Assembly (NCBI GenBank): GCA_012840465.1
Contig: DULJ01000086.1
Coordinates: 62,001-126,000 of the forward strand
Length of the DNA stretch: 64,000 nt
Reading direction: 5' to 3'
DNA from: Caryophanales bacterium
GTDB lineage: Bacteria > Bacillota > Bacilli > Bacillales > Bacillaceae_J
The position numbers were made by a program, and so were the translations under genes. Positions 1-9,183 of this stretch are shown in pieces (position 1 is the first letter of the stretch; every line of letters begins with the position of its first letter). Below the pieces are notes generated by a model, which saw only the letters and a program-made list of their open reading frames with translations, was not told the origin of the DNA and did no database searches.

Positions 1-86
1 GGGAAGTAGTTGTAATTGAAGAAAATTTTGGTGTAAGGGTTACTGATATCATTAGTCAAACAGACCGCATCAAAAATTTACAATAA
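1..86 (+). CDS. fliY: FliY flagellar switch protein, C-terminal end only (partial)
   Basis: The window opens inside this gene. The readable codons, in the frame starting at base 3, end at TAA 84-86. The tail includes VIEENFGVRVTDI, which is typical of the last part of a FliN/SpoA domain at the FliY C terminus. FliY is a C-ring switch component that in Bacillus also dephosphorylates CheY-P, through a CheC-like part lying outside the window. Its place directly before cheY matches the B. subtilis fla/che operon. The identification rests on 27 residues plus context. Confidence 0.85.
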   Translation, partial: EVVVIEENFGVRVTDIISQTDRIKNLQ

Positions 87-116
87 ATTATATGGAAACC
101 GATGGAGGTATGGATA

Positions 117-479
117 GTGGCAAATAGAATTTTGATTGTAGACGATGCAGCTTTTATGAGAATGATGATTAAAGATATCCTAACAAAAAATGGCTTTGAA
201 GTAGTCGGGGAAGCCGCTGATGGACTTCAAGCCGTTGAAAAATATAAAGAAGTGAACCCTGATTTGGTGACTATGGATATTACAATGCCAGAAATGGATG
301 GTATTACTTCATTAAAAGAAATCAAAAAAATCGACCCAGCCGCTAAAATTATTATGTGTTCCGCAATGGGACAACAAGCAATGGTAATTGATGCAATTCA
401 AGCCGGAGCAAAAGATTTTATTGTTAAGCCATTCCAAGCGGACCGCGTGTTGGAAGCAATCAAGAAAACACTTGAATAG
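117..479 (+). CDS. cheY: Chemotaxis response regulator CheY
   Basis: Single-domain receiver of 120 residues that carries the chemotaxis signal from CheA to the flagellar switch (FliM/FliY). The acidic pocket is D9-D10, the phospho-acceptor is D54 (in TMDITMPEMDG), S82 sits at the conserved Ser/Thr position, and K104 lies in FIVKPF. An upstream ATG at 102 overlaps the GGAGG at 104-108, so it cannot use that ribosome site. The GTG at 117 is 8 bases downstream of it and gives the family N terminus MANRILIVDD. The gene lies between fliY and fliZ. Identification is secure; only the start choice is inferred. Confidence 0.97.
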   Translation: MANRILIVDDAAFMRMMIKDILTKNGFEVVGEAADGLQAVEKYKEVNPDLVTMDITMPEMDGITSLKEIKKIDPAAKIIMCSAMGQQAMVIDAIQAGAKDFIVKPFQADRVLEAIKKTLE

Positions 480-501
480 TAAAAGAGGGGGCAGCAAATG
501 C

Positions 502-1143
502 TTGCGTAAATTACTATTAATACTACTACTTTTAGTTTATGCTCCGTTTGGGCTAAGTGTCCAAGCGGAGACAGATACGGGAAACGAAACCGTGGCTCAA
601 ATGTTACAGGATAGCGAGAATGCTGAAGATAATAATTCGAATCAAGATATAGTCGATACTGCACCACCTGAATTTGAAAATCAATTTACATGGTTTAATT
701 TCGTGAAAATGTTTTTTGCATTAGCTGTTGTTATTGCACTTATATACATTATTTTACGTTTTATTAATAAACGAAATCGCCTATTCGGCCAAATGAAGGC
801 AATGGAAAATTTAGGTGGGATTTCTGTAGGTCCTCATCGATCGATCCAATTAGTTAGAATTGGCGAAACCGTTTTAGTAGTTGGGGTTGGGGAGACGATC
901 CAATTATTAAAGGAAATAACTTCTCAAGAAGAAATAGAGAAGCTTATAAGTCAAAATGAAATTCAGTCGATTCAGGTTGGACACACAATTTTAAATAAAA
1001 TTATCCATAATAATGATAATCGAACTACTATGAATAGTAGTTCCGGGAAAAGCTTTAGTCATATGCTTAAAGGGCAATTAGAGGATTTAGCTGAAGGGAG
1101 AAAAAAGCTTTATGACAAGATTAAGAGGGATCAGGACGAATGA
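502..1143 (+). CDS. fliZ: Flagellar biosynthesis protein FliZ/FliO
   Basis: Membrane protein of 213 residues that helps assemble the FliP-FliQ-FliR export gate; it is the Bacillus counterpart of FliO. The N terminus is a strongly hydrophobic leader (LLLILLLLVYAPFG) that looks like a signal peptide or anchor. A polar, Glu/Asn-rich stretch follows, then one clear membrane helix near residues 70-90 (FFALAVVIALIYIILRF) and a basic cytoplasmic tail. The start is TTG 502, after AGAGGGGG at 484-491; no in-frame ATG fits. The 3' end overlaps fliP by 4 bases (ATGA), suggesting translational coupling. Confidence 0.9.
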   Translation: MRKLLLILLLLVYAPFGLSVQAETDTGNETVAQMLQDSENAEDNNSNQDIVDTAPPEFENQFTWFNFVKMFFALAVVIALIYIILRFINKRNRLFGQMKAMENLGGISVGPHRSIQLVRIGETVLVVGVGETIQLLKEITSQEEIEKLISQNEIQSIQVGHTILNKIIHNNDNRTTMNSSSGKSFSHMLKGQLEDLAEGRKKLYDKIKRDQDE

Positions 1144-1820
1144 ATGAGTTTCTTCCGGGTATTGATCCAAGCTTTTTTAATAGTACAGATCCAACAAACG
1201 TGTCCACAACTGTTCAGTTAATACTTCTCTTAACAGTTCTTTCGATCGCTCCAAGTATATTAATTTTAATGACTAGCTTTACTAGAATCGTGATCGTCCT
1301 TTCTTTTGTAAGGACATCACTGGCAACACAACAAATGCCGCCAACACAGGTGTTAATTAGTTTGGCCCTTTTTATGACGTTTTTTATTATGGGACCAACC
1401 TTTTCGGAAATTAATGATCAAGCGTTAACTCCTTTATTTGATGGGAAGATTACTGAACAACAGGCATTTGATCGTGCCTCTGTACCCATTAAGGAGTTTA
1501 TGAGTAAACATACGAGACAAAAAGATTTAATGCTGTTTTTAAACTATGCGGGCATGGAAAAACCAGAAACGATTCAGGATATTCCATTAACAGCGCTTGT
1601 TCCTGCTTATGCAATAAGTGAAATTAAAACCGCATTTCAAATTGGTTTTATGATCTTTGTCCCGTTCTTGGTAATTGATATGATTGTAGCCAGCATTTTG
1701 ATGTCGATGGGAATGATGATGCTTCCGCCTGTTATGATATCATTGCCATTTAAAATATTATTATTTGTTATGGTCGATGGCTGGTACCTAGTTGTAAAGT
1801 CATTGCTTTTAAGCTTTTAA
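1140..1820 (+). CDS. fliP: Flagellar export gate protein FliP
   Basis: Core subunit (226 residues) of the flagellar type III secretion gate, which forms the FliP5-FliQ4-FliR1 channel in the membrane. The sequence shows hydrophobic helices near residues 25-50 and 68-90 and a C-terminal pair near 168-192 and 198-224. These carry the family signatures (SFTRIVIVLSFVR and the Met-rich SMGMMMLPPVMISLPFK). Its ATG lies in the ATGA overlap with fliZ, and fliQ follows 22 bases after the stop. Length and order match B. subtilis. Confidence 0.97.
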   Translation: MNEFLPGIDPSFFNSTDPTNVSTTVQLILLLTVLSIAPSILILMTSFTRIVIVLSFVRTSLATQQMPPTQVLISLALFMTFFIMGPTFSEINDQALTPLFDGKITEQQAFDRASVPIKEFMSKHTRQKDLMLFLNYAGMEKPETIQDIPLTALVPAYAISEIKTAFQIGFMIFVPFLVIDMIVASILMSMGMMMLPPVMISLPFKILLFVMVDGWYLVVKSLLLSF

Positions 1821-1842
1821 CTTCATTATATAGGGTGATTAC

Positions 1843-2112
1843 ATGAACTCTCATTTTGTGATCGGTGTCGCCGAACAAGGGATTATGACGGTGTTAGCAG
1901 TAGCTCTGCCTTTGTTATTAGTAGCACTAGGGGTTGGACTTCTTGTTAGTATTTTCCAGGCAACAACGCAAATTCAGGAACAGACATTAGCTTTTATTCC
2001 GAAAATCATTGCGGTTTTGGCCGGTCTTATATTTTTCGGACCTTGGATGCTTTCGAGAATTGTAGACTATTCGTTTCAAATATTTAATAATCTTTATAAG
2101 TTTGTAGGGTAA
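1843..2112 (+). CDS. fliQ: Flagellar export gate protein FliQ
   Basis: Small membrane subunit (89 residues) of the flagellar export gate. It forms a helical hairpin: two long hydrophobic segments (about 15-38 and 50-75) flank the polar QATTQIQEQTLAFIPK turn that is diagnostic of FliQ. A ribosome site (AGGGTGA) precedes the ATG, and fliR starts 4 bases after the stop. Order and size are as in other Bacillus. Confidence 0.96.
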   Translation: MNSHFVIGVAEQGIMTVLAVALPLLLVALGVGLLVSIFQATTQIQEQTLAFIPKIIAVLAGLIFFGPWMLSRIVDYSFQIFNNLYKFVG

Positions 2113-2115
2113 GCA

Positions 2116-2892
2116 ATGATCGACTTAATAAATGCTTTTCCGGTATTTTTATTAGTATTTATTCGTGTTACATCCTTCTTTGTAACAGTTCCTCTCTTTT
2201 CTTATCGGAACATACCAACAATTTATAAAGTAGGTTTAGGATTTTTTTTATCATATATCATGTTTTTATCAATGGAACATCCAAGCATAGCCATTGATGA
2301 AGCGTATTTTATGCTTGTCCTTAAAGAATTGCTAGTAGGATTGTTGATTGGACTAATCGCCTTTATGGTTTTGTCAGCTATACAAATTGCCGGTGGATTT
2401 ATTGATTACCAGATGGGATTCGCCATCGCCAATGTGATTGATCCGCAAACAGGAGCTCAAAGCCCGATTTTAGGTCAATATTTATACACATTTGCGCTTT
2501 TACTGCTGTTAATAGTTGATGGTCATCATTTAATACTTGATGGGATTTATTACAGCTATAAAATAGTCCCACTTGACCAGATTGGACTCCCGCTTGGCAG
2601 CGAAAGACTTGTAGAATTTATTGCAAGGACATTTAATTCCATGTTTATCATTGCCTTTCAAATGGCGATCCCCATTGTTGGCTGTTTGTTTTTAGTGGAT
2701 GTTGCCTTAGGGATCACTGCGAGAACCGTTCCACAGCTAAATATTTTTGTAGTTGGTTTACCACTGAAAATATTAGTTGGTTTTGTTTTACTCGTGGTTG
2801 TGATGCCAGTCTTTTTGATTCTCTTTCAAAAATTATTTAAATTCATGCTGATCACGATGCGGGGATTGATGCAAATCTTTGGGGGCGTATAA
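2116..2892 (+). CDS. fliR: Flagellar export gate protein FliR
   Basis: Third gate subunit (258 residues), an all-helical membrane protein. Several hydrophobic segments are visible across the whole length, with the family motifs GFAIANVIDPQTGAQSPILGQ near residues 100-120 and the C-terminal PQLNIFVVGLPLKI. It joins FliP and FliQ to make the channel through which rod, hook and filament proteins pass. The stop (TAA 2890-2892) lies immediately before the flhB ATG at 2894, so the two are probably translated together. Confidence 0.97.
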   Translation: MIDLINAFPVFLLVFIRVTSFFVTVPLFSYRNIPTIYKVGLGFFLSYIMFLSMEHPSIAIDEAYFMLVLKELLVGLLIGLIAFMVLSAIQIAGGFIDYQMGFAIANVIDPQTGAQSPILGQYLYTFALLLLLIVDGHHLILDGIYYSYKIVPLDQIGLPLGSERLVEFIARTFNSMFIIAFQMAIPIVGCLFLVDVALGITARTVPQLNIFVVGLPLKILVGFVLLVVVMPVFLILFQKLFKFMLITMRGLMQIFGGV

Positions 2893-2893
2893 A

Positions 2894-3985
2894 ATGCCAT
2901 TTCATGGTTATATTCAACTGGACCTACAGTTTTTTGCGGGTGAAAAAACAGAAAAAGCAACACCGAAAAAACGCCAAGATGCTAGGAAGAAAGGTCAAGT
3001 AGCGAAAAGTCAGGATGTTAGTGCTGCATTAATGCTTTTTTTTGTCTTTCTTTTATTTTTATTCTTGGGTGGTTTTTTTAAAGAGCAAATGTTAGAAATG
3101 GTCACAGTGTCTTTAAATGAATATATGCTTTGGGATATTACTGAAGCGAATATTCATCAAATGTTCATTGATTTTACGCTACGGGCTGTCTATTTTGTAG
3201 CCCCGATTATGCTAACAGTTGCGATTATTGCTGTTGCTGCTAATTTTATGCAATTTGGCTTTTTATTTTCAACAGAAGCGATTCAGTTTAAATTGGAAAA
3301 GATAAACCCGATAACTGGGGCAAAACGAATATTTTCAATTCGAGCGATCGTTGAACTATTTAAATCCATACTCAAAATTTCGATCGTCGGAACGGGGGCT
3401 TTTACTGTCCTTTGGTTGAATTTTGATGATGTTTTAATTCTATCGCAAAAAAGTGTAGGTGCGTCCTTAGCATTAATCGGTAAGGTAACGACACAAATGG
3501 GTTTAGTTGTATCCATATTATTGATTATTTTAGCAGTTTTTGATTATGCTTATCAAAAATTTGAACATGAAAAAAACCTTCGCATGTCAAAACAAGATAT
3601 TAAAGATGAATATAAGAACATGGAAGGGGATCCAAAGATCAAATCGAAGATTAAAGAAAAACAGAGGCAAATGGCGATGCAGCGCATGATGCAGGAGATT
3701 CCAAATGCGGATGTTGTTATCACAAACCCTACCCATTATGCTGTAGTTTTAAAATATGATGAAAGTAAAGCAGATGCCCCGATTGTGGTTGCAAAAGGGG
3801 TTGATTATATCGCGTTAAAAATTAAACAGATTGCTAAAAATCACGATGTTATTACAATCGAAAACCGGCCTTTAGCCCGGGCGTTGTATGCGCAAGCAGA
3901 AATCGGAGACGCGATTCCTGAGCAGTTTTTTAAAGCGGTGGCCGAAATACTGGCTTATGTATACAGACTGAAAAGAAAAGTGTAA
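2894..3985 (+). CDS. flhB: Flagellar export switch protein FlhB
   Basis: Inner-membrane protein of 363 residues that switches export from rod/hook to filament substrates. The conserved N-terminal GEKTEKATPKKRQDARKKGQ is followed by about four membrane helices up to residue 215, then a cytoplasmic domain. That domain contains the self-cleavage motif N278-P279-T280-H281. The start is ATG 2894 after GGGGGCG; a longer TTG frame from 2879 would overlap fliR and has no ribosome site. It is flanked by fliR and flhA as in the standard operon. Confidence 0.97.
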   Translation: MPFHGYIQLDLQFFAGEKTEKATPKKRQDARKKGQVAKSQDVSAALMLFFVFLLFLFLGGFFKEQMLEMVTVSLNEYMLWDITEANIHQMFIDFTLRAVYFVAPIMLTVAIIAVAANFMQFGFLFSTEAIQFKLEKINPITGAKRIFSIRAIVELFKSILKISIVGTGAFTVLWLNFDDVLILSQKSVGASLALIGKVTTQMGLVVSILLIILAVFDYAYQKFEHEKNLRMSKQDIKDEYKNMEGDPKIKSKIKEKQRQMAMQRMMQEIPNADVVITNPTHYAVVLKYDESKADAPIVVAKGVDYIALKIKQIAKNHDVITIENRPLARALYAQAEIGDAIPEQFFKAVAEILAYVYRLKRKV

Positions 3986-4019
3986 CTTTATATAGCTTTT
4001 CTAGATCGGAGAGAATTTT

Positions 4020-6062
4020 ATGTCAGCAAGAGATCTTCCCGTTCTTTTGGGAGTAATTTTAATCATTGCAATGCTTATCATCCCATTGCCTGGGTGGTTA
4101 TTAAGCATACTTATCATCATAAATATAACGCTTGCTTTGATTGTAATCCTAGTATCAATGAACATGAGGGAAGCCCTCCAATTTTCGATCTTTCCTTCAT
4201 TGCTATTATTATTAACCTTGTTTCGCTTGGGGTTAAACGTTTCAACAACTAGATCTATCCTAAGTAAAGGTGAAGCCGGTGGAGTAGTTGAAACGTTCGG
4301 TTCGTTCGTTATCGGTGGAAATGCGCTTGTCGGTTTTGTTGTCTTTTTAATCTTAATTATCATTCAATTTATTGTTATTACTAAAGGTGCAGAACGCGTT
4401 TCCGAGGTAGCAGCCCGCTTTACGTTGGATGCGATGCCAGGTAAGCAAATGAGTATTGATGCAGATTTAAATGCAGGCATGATTTCTGAATTGGACGCCC
4501 GTGAACGTCGAGAAAAAATTCAACGGGAAGCAGATTTTTATGGGGCGATGGATGGTGCCAGTAAATTTGTTAAAGGTGATGCGATCGCCGGGATTATTAT
4601 TACGATTATTAATATTATCTTCGGAATTATTATCGGTATGGTCCAAATGGACCTGTCCTTTGGCGAAGCAACCCATAGATTTACACTATTAACAGTTGGT
4701 GACGGACTTGTCAGCCAAATACCTGCGCTGATTATTTCAACTGCAACCGGTATTGTTGTAACAAGGGCCGCCTCAGATGGGAACCTTGGATCTGATATTG
4801 TCGGTCAGTTATTCTTTACGTTTCCGAAGCTATTATATATTGCAGGGGGAACCATTGCTGGATTAGGTCTTTTTACCCCGATAAATGATATACTAACATT
4901 ACCAATTGCTGGACTTCTTGTGGCAAGTGCCTATTTCTTATCGAAAAATAACAAGCCTGTACATGAGTTGGAAACTGCCTCTAGTGAAGAAGAAATTGAA
5001 CCAGAGGACCTGAAAAGTCCAGAAAGTGTTGTTAATTTACTTAATGTTGACCCAATTGAGTTCGAATTTGGCTACGGTTTAATCCCGCTTGCCGACACGA
5101 ACCAAGGTGGGGACCTTTTGGATCGAATTGTTATGATTAGACGTCAGTTGGCAATTGAGTTGGGTGTTATTGTCCCCGTTGTGCGGATCCGAGACAATAT
5201 CCAACTGCAACCGAATGAATATCGAATAAAAATTAAAGGAAATGAATTAGCACGTGGGGAGTTATTGCTTGATCATTATATGGCGATGAGCCCAGGAATT
5301 GATGATGAAAGTATTGAAGGTATTGATACAGTTGAACCTGCCTTTGGAATGCCTGCTAAATGGATTGCCGAGGATATGAAGGAAACAGCAGAGTTGTCAG
5401 GGTATACTGTCGTTGATCCGCCATCCGTCGTTTCCACCCATCTCACTGAGATTATTAAAAATAATGCAAATGTTCTTTTGGGAAGACAGGAAACAAAACA
5501 ATTGATTGATCATTTGAAGGAATCCTACCCGATCCTAGTGGATGAAGTAACTCCTGATCCATTGCCAATCGGTGATATTCAACGGGTTTTGGCTAAGCTC
5601 TTAAAAGAGCGTGTATCGATTCGGAATCTTCCGGTAATTTTCGAGGCATTAGCTGATTATGGCAGACTTACAAGCGATTCTGATTTATTAGCAGAATATG
5701 TAAGACAAGCTTTATCACGCCAAATAACGCGTCAATATTTACTTGATGGTGAGTCGCTTAAAGTTGTTACTTTATCTGGTAAAGTCGAGAAAACTATTGC
5801 AGAAGGAATTCAACAGACGGAACATGGTAATTATTTATCACTAGATCCCAATGTTACACAAGTGATTATTGAAAATATAGCTTCTGAAATGGAGAGGGTG
5901 TCTATGTTTGAGCAATCATCAGTTATATTGTGCTCTCCTGCCGTAAGGATGTATGTCAAACAATTGATTGAACCCTATTTTCCGGGTTTACCTGTTTTAT
6001 CATATAACGAGTTGGAATCTACTGTAGAGGTTCAAAGTGTAGGGGTGGTGAATATAGAATGA
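4020..6062 (+). CDS. flhA: Flagellar export apparatus protein FlhA
   Basis: Largest export-gate protein (680 residues). The N-terminal half (to about residue 310) contains many hydrophobic helices and the conserved FHIPEP-family stretch around VTKGAERVSEVAARFTLDAM and GKQMSIDADLNAG. After an acidic linker (about 325-350), the C-terminal cytoplasmic domain forms the docking ring for chaperones and substrates. A ribosome site (GGAGAG) precedes ATG 4020. The stop overlaps the flhF start by 4 bases (ATGA), indicating coupled translation. Confidence 0.97.
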   Translation: MSARDLPVLLGVILIIAMLIIPLPGWLLSILIIINITLALIVILVSMNMREALQFSIFPSLLLLLTLFRLGLNVSTTRSILSKGEAGGVVETFGSFVIGGNALVGFVVFLILIIIQFIVITKGAERVSEVAARFTLDAMPGKQMSIDADLNAGMISELDARERREKIQREADFYGAMDGASKFVKGDAIAGIIITIINIIFGIIIGMVQMDLSFGEATHRFTLLTVGDGLVSQIPALIISTATGIVVTRAASDGNLGSDIVGQLFFTFPKLLYIAGGTIAGLGLFTPINDILTLPIAGLLVASAYFLSKNNKPVHELETASSEEEIEPEDLKSPESVVNLLNVDPIEFEFGYGLIPLADTNQGGDLLDRIVMIRRQLAIELGVIVPVVRIRDNIQLQPNEYRIKIKGNELARGELLLDHYMAMSPGIDDESIEGIDTVEPAFGMPAKWIAEDMKETAELSGYTVVDPPSVVSTHLTEIIKNNANVLLGRQETKQLIDHLKESYPILVDEVTPDPLPIGDIQRVLAKLLKERVSIRNLPVIFEALADYGRLTSDSDLLAEYVRQALSRQITRQYLLDGESLKVVTLSGKVEKTIAEGIQQTEHGNYLSLDPNVTQVIIENIASEMERVSMFEQSSVILCSPAVRMYVKQLIEPYFPGLPVLSYNELESTVEVQSVGVVNIE

Positions 6063-7222
6063 AGGTAAAAAAGTTTATTGCACCTAATATGCCGGAAGTG
6101 ATGAAAATGATTCGTAATGAATTGGGAAAAGATGCGGTCATTTTGAATTCCAAGGTTGTGCAAAAGGGCGGAATTTTTGGTTTTTTTACTAAAAAAAATA
6201 TTGAGGTAATCGCCGCAGTTGATCCTCAGCCAATACCGAGAAAGCAGCCACTACAAAAGGAAAAAATAGAACAGAAGGTTGACTTTAAACCAATTCCTAC
6301 TGTTAAACCAGTTGAAGTTCCAAAGACGGATGCGAAAATTTTAAAAGAAATTAAAGATTTAAAAGAAATGTTGAAAGGATTATCGATGAATAATGGTCAG
6401 GATAGCTTTGAGCACTATCCTGGTCCATTAAAGGATATGAATCAGTTTTTAAGCAACCAGGAAATGGACGTGCAGCTACGAAAAGAAATAATGAGCTTTT
6501 TGCTAGAAAAATGGTATGTGAATAAAAGTGAAGCCAATTTCGAACAAATTACCACTTGGGGTAAAGAGTATCTTGTAAATAGCATGTCACCTTTATCATT
6601 TGGAGCCATTAATTTTTCAAAAAAATATATTAACGTTGTCGGTCCAACTGGGGTAGGGAAAACGACAACGTTGGCTAAGATTGCTGCTCAGGCTGTGCTG
6701 AAATATGGAAAGAAGGTTGCTTTTATAACAACTGATACGTACCGAATTGCAGCGATCGACCAACTTAAAACATATGCCAAAATATTAAATGTTCCAATGG
6801 AAGTTACATATACACTTGATGATTTTGCAAAAGCAAAAGAAAAGTTCGCTCATTTTGACCTAATTTTAATAGATACGGCTGGTAGAAACTTTAGAAATAA
6901 GCAGTATGTCGAAGATTTGAAATCTGTGATTGACTTTGATAAAGACCTAGAGACCATTCTAGTACTTGCCTTAACATCAAAATATTCAGATATGCTAGAT
7001 ATCTTTGACCAATTTATGTCCATTAAAATTGATAAGTTAATTTTTACGAAGGTTGACGAGACATCTAAGTATGGAACAATAGTAAACCTTATTTTTAAAT
7101 ATAAAATAGGGGTCGCTTATTTAACAAATGGACAAAATGTTCCTGATGATATTGTTGAAGCATCACCGGAATCAATAGCAAATACTGTTTTTGGGGTAAA
7201 CAAAAATGAAAGATCAAGCTGA
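6059..7222 (+). CDS. flhF: Flagellar placement SRP-like GTPase FlhF
   Basis: SRP-family GTPase (387 residues) that sets flagellar position and number. An N-terminal basic B domain (about 1-130, with a Lys/Pro-rich linker) precedes the N and G domains. The P-loop GPTGVGKTTTLAK begins near residue 195, followed by DTYRIAAIDQL and the DTAGR motif. FlhF dimerises on GTP and is stimulated by FlhG, encoded just downstream with a 17-base overlap. It starts inside the flhA stop codon. Confidence 0.96.
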   Translation: MKVKKFIAPNMPEVMKMIRNELGKDAVILNSKVVQKGGIFGFFTKKNIEVIAAVDPQPIPRKQPLQKEKIEQKVDFKPIPTVKPVEVPKTDAKILKEIKDLKEMLKGLSMNNGQDSFEHYPGPLKDMNQFLSNQEMDVQLRKEIMSFLLEKWYVNKSEANFEQITTWGKEYLVNSMSPLSFGAINFSKKYINVVGPTGVGKTTTLAKIAAQAVLKYGKKVAFITTDTYRIAAIDQLKTYAKILNVPMEVTYTLDDFAKAKEKFAHFDLILIDTAGRNFRNKQYVEDLKSVIDFDKDLETILVLALTSKYSDMLDIFDQFMSIKIDKLIFTKVDETSKYGTIVNLIFKYKIGVAYLTNGQNVPDDIVEASPESIANTVFGVNKNERSS

Positions 7223-8069
7223 AAAATTAAGAGCGAAAATTGAATTGTTGCAAAAAAAGGCCAAGACAAAAACCATTGCTGTCGTTAGTGGCAAAGGCGG
7301 AGTAGGAAAATCAAACTTTTCGTTAAATTTTGCGTTAGGTTTGTCAAATGCCGGGTCATCGGTGCTATTATTTGATATGGATATAGGTATGGGCAATATC
7401 GATATTCTAATGGGCGTCACTCCGAATCATACAATTGTTGATATGTTTGAAAGTGATTTAAAGCTGACGGATATTATTGAGAAAGGTACTAATAATCTTT
7501 CCTATATTGCTGCTGGAACAGGTCTTTTGGAGACTTTTAAGCTTGACGATAATAAGTTTGAATTGTTTATTACACAATTTAAAGAAATTATCGAGGATTT
7601 TGAGTATATCATTTTTGATATGGGTGCCGGCATTACAGACGAAAGCACGCAGTTTATTTTATCTGTAAATGAACTTTTTATTATTGCAACTCCAGAACCT
7701 ACTTCCATTACGGATGCTTATGCGGTCATGAAGTATATTCATTTAAAGGACTCAAATATGCCATTTTATTTAATTGTTAACAGGACTTATTCCGAACAAC
7801 AGGCATTATCGACATCGAATCGTTTAAGTAATGCCGTTAAGCAGTTTTTAAACAAGGATGTTGTACCATTGGGCGATTTGCCTGATGATCGGGTTGTTAT
7901 GAAGGCTGTGAGCCATCAAATGCCCTTTTTACAATATGCACCTAATTCAGATGTGAGTCGTTCGATGTTGAAAATTGTCGAGCGGTATAAAAGTCAAAAT
8001 TTTGATCAAATGAAGTCAACGTCCTCCTATAGTTTTATTTCTAAACTACGACGATACTTTGTTAAATAA
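7206..8069 (+). CDS. flhG: Flagellar number regulator FlhG (YlxH), MinD-like ATPase
   Basis: ParA/MinD-type ATPase of 287 residues that limits flagellar assembly and activates the FlhF GTPase. The short N-terminal helix (MKDQAEKLRAKIELLQKK) corresponds to the FlhF-activating peptide. The deviant Walker A SGKGGVGKS follows, with K30 and K35. Later are FDMDIGMGNIDI and FDMGAGI for nucleotide handling, and a basic/amphipathic C-terminal end resembling a membrane-targeting sequence. It overlaps flhF and precedes cheB. Confidence 0.95.
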   Translation: MKDQAEKLRAKIELLQKKAKTKTIAVVSGKGGVGKSNFSLNFALGLSNAGSSVLLFDMDIGMGNIDILMGVTPNHTIVDMFESDLKLTDIIEKGTNNLSYIAAGTGLLETFKLDDNKFELFITQFKEIIEDFEYIIFDMGAGITDESTQFILSVNELFIIATPEPTSITDAYAVMKYIHLKDSNMPFYLIVNRTYSEQQALSTSNRLSNAVKQFLNKDVVPLGDLPDDRVVMKAVSHQMPFLQYAPNSDVSRSMLKIVERYKSQNFDQMKSTSSYSFISKLRRYFVK

Positions 8070-8117
8070 AAATTAAATTAGCGTTCTGTGCATGATTTCC
8101 AAAGGGAGGGTAGACTT

Positions 8118-9170
8118 GTGACAAATCAAGTTAAAGTTTTAGTTGTTGATGATTCTGCATTTATGAGGAAGCTGATTACAGACTTTTTAAATGAGGATCC
8201 GCGTTTTAAGGTAATCGGAACAGCTAGAAATGGAAAAGATGCCATTGACAAGGTTAAAAAATGGCAGCCTGATGTTGTCACACTTGATGTTGAGATGCCG
8301 GAAATGAATGGTTTAGATGCACTGCAAGCTATAATGAGTGAAAATCCTACAAGAGTTATAATGCTCTCAACTACGACAAAAGAAGGCGCAGAAAACACAC
8401 TGCTAGCCATATCATACGGAGCTGTCGATTTTATTGCAAAGCCTTCAGGAGCAATTTCACTTGATTTGGACAAGGTAAAAGAAGAAATTATTACGAAGGT
8501 TTTAATGGCTTCCAAAGCCAAAGTACCACCTCTTTTGGAGGATATCCGGCCGTGCCGAATAACAACAGTTGAAAAAACGCTCAAAAATACTGTTAAAAAA
8601 CTTGTATGTATTGGTACCTCCACTGGGGGCCCTAGAGCCCTTCAACAAGTATTGACGAAGCTGCCGAAAACAATAGAGGCACCAATCCTTGTTGTTCAAC
8701 ATATGCCAGCCGGGTTTACTAAATCATTAGCGGTAAGGCTTGATTCTATAAGTGACATTAATGTAAAAGAAGCTGAAGCCGGTGACATCTTGGAAAACGG
8801 AACGGCGTACATTGCACCTGGAGGATATCACCTCAAATTAAAAACCAATGTGGGAAACAACATTACCATTTATTTGGATCAGACTGATCCGGTCAATGGT
8901 CATCGTCCTTCGGTTGATGTTATGTACGAGTCAGTGAGTGAAATTAAAAATTATAGTAAGATTGCAGTGATTATGACTGGGATGGGGTCAGATGGAGCAA
9001 ATGGCTTAAAAACGCTGAAATCATCCGGTAATACAATAGCCATTGCGGAATCCGAGGAAACGTCTGTTGTTTTTGGAATGCCAAAATCGGCAATTGCAAC
9101 TAATTTGGTTGATGAAGTTGTCAACTTAGACAGAATTGCTCTAACCATTATGAAATATATTGATGCTTAA
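8118..9170 (+). CDS. cheB: Chemotaxis protein-glutamate methylesterase CheB
   Basis: Two-domain response regulator (350 residues) that removes methyl groups from chemoreceptors and deamidates them for adaptation. The receiver domain (1-125) has D11, D12 and phospho-acceptor D57. After a linker, the methylesterase domain (about 155-350) shows the catalytic triad Ser168 (GTSTGG), His195 (VVQHMP) and Asp292 (MGSDGANG). The start is GTG 8118, 8 bases after AAAGGGAGGG; the upstream ATG at 8088 has no ribosome site. The end overlaps the region before cheA. Confidence 0.96.
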   Translation: MTNQVKVLVVDDSAFMRKLITDFLNEDPRFKVIGTARNGKDAIDKVKKWQPDVVTLDVEMPEMNGLDALQAIMSENPTRVIMLSTTTKEGAENTLLAISYGAVDFIAKPSGAISLDLDKVKEEIITKVLMASKAKVPPLLEDIRPCRITTVEKTLKNTVKKLVCIGTSTGGPRALQQVLTKLPKTIEAPILVVQHMPAGFTKSLAVRLDSISDINVKEAEAGDILENGTAYIAPGGYHLKLKTNVGNNITIYLDQTDPVNGHRPSVDVMYESVSEIKNYSKIAVIMTGMGSDGANGLKTLKSSGNTIAIAESEETSVVFGMPKSAIATNLVDEVVNLDRIALTIMKYIDA

Positions 9171-9183
9171 AGGAGTGTTCGAT

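Noticed and set aside
8126-8623. 165-codon open frame on the minus strand opposite cheB
   Set aside because: It is antisense to a well-supported gene, has no family resemblance and no ribosome site.
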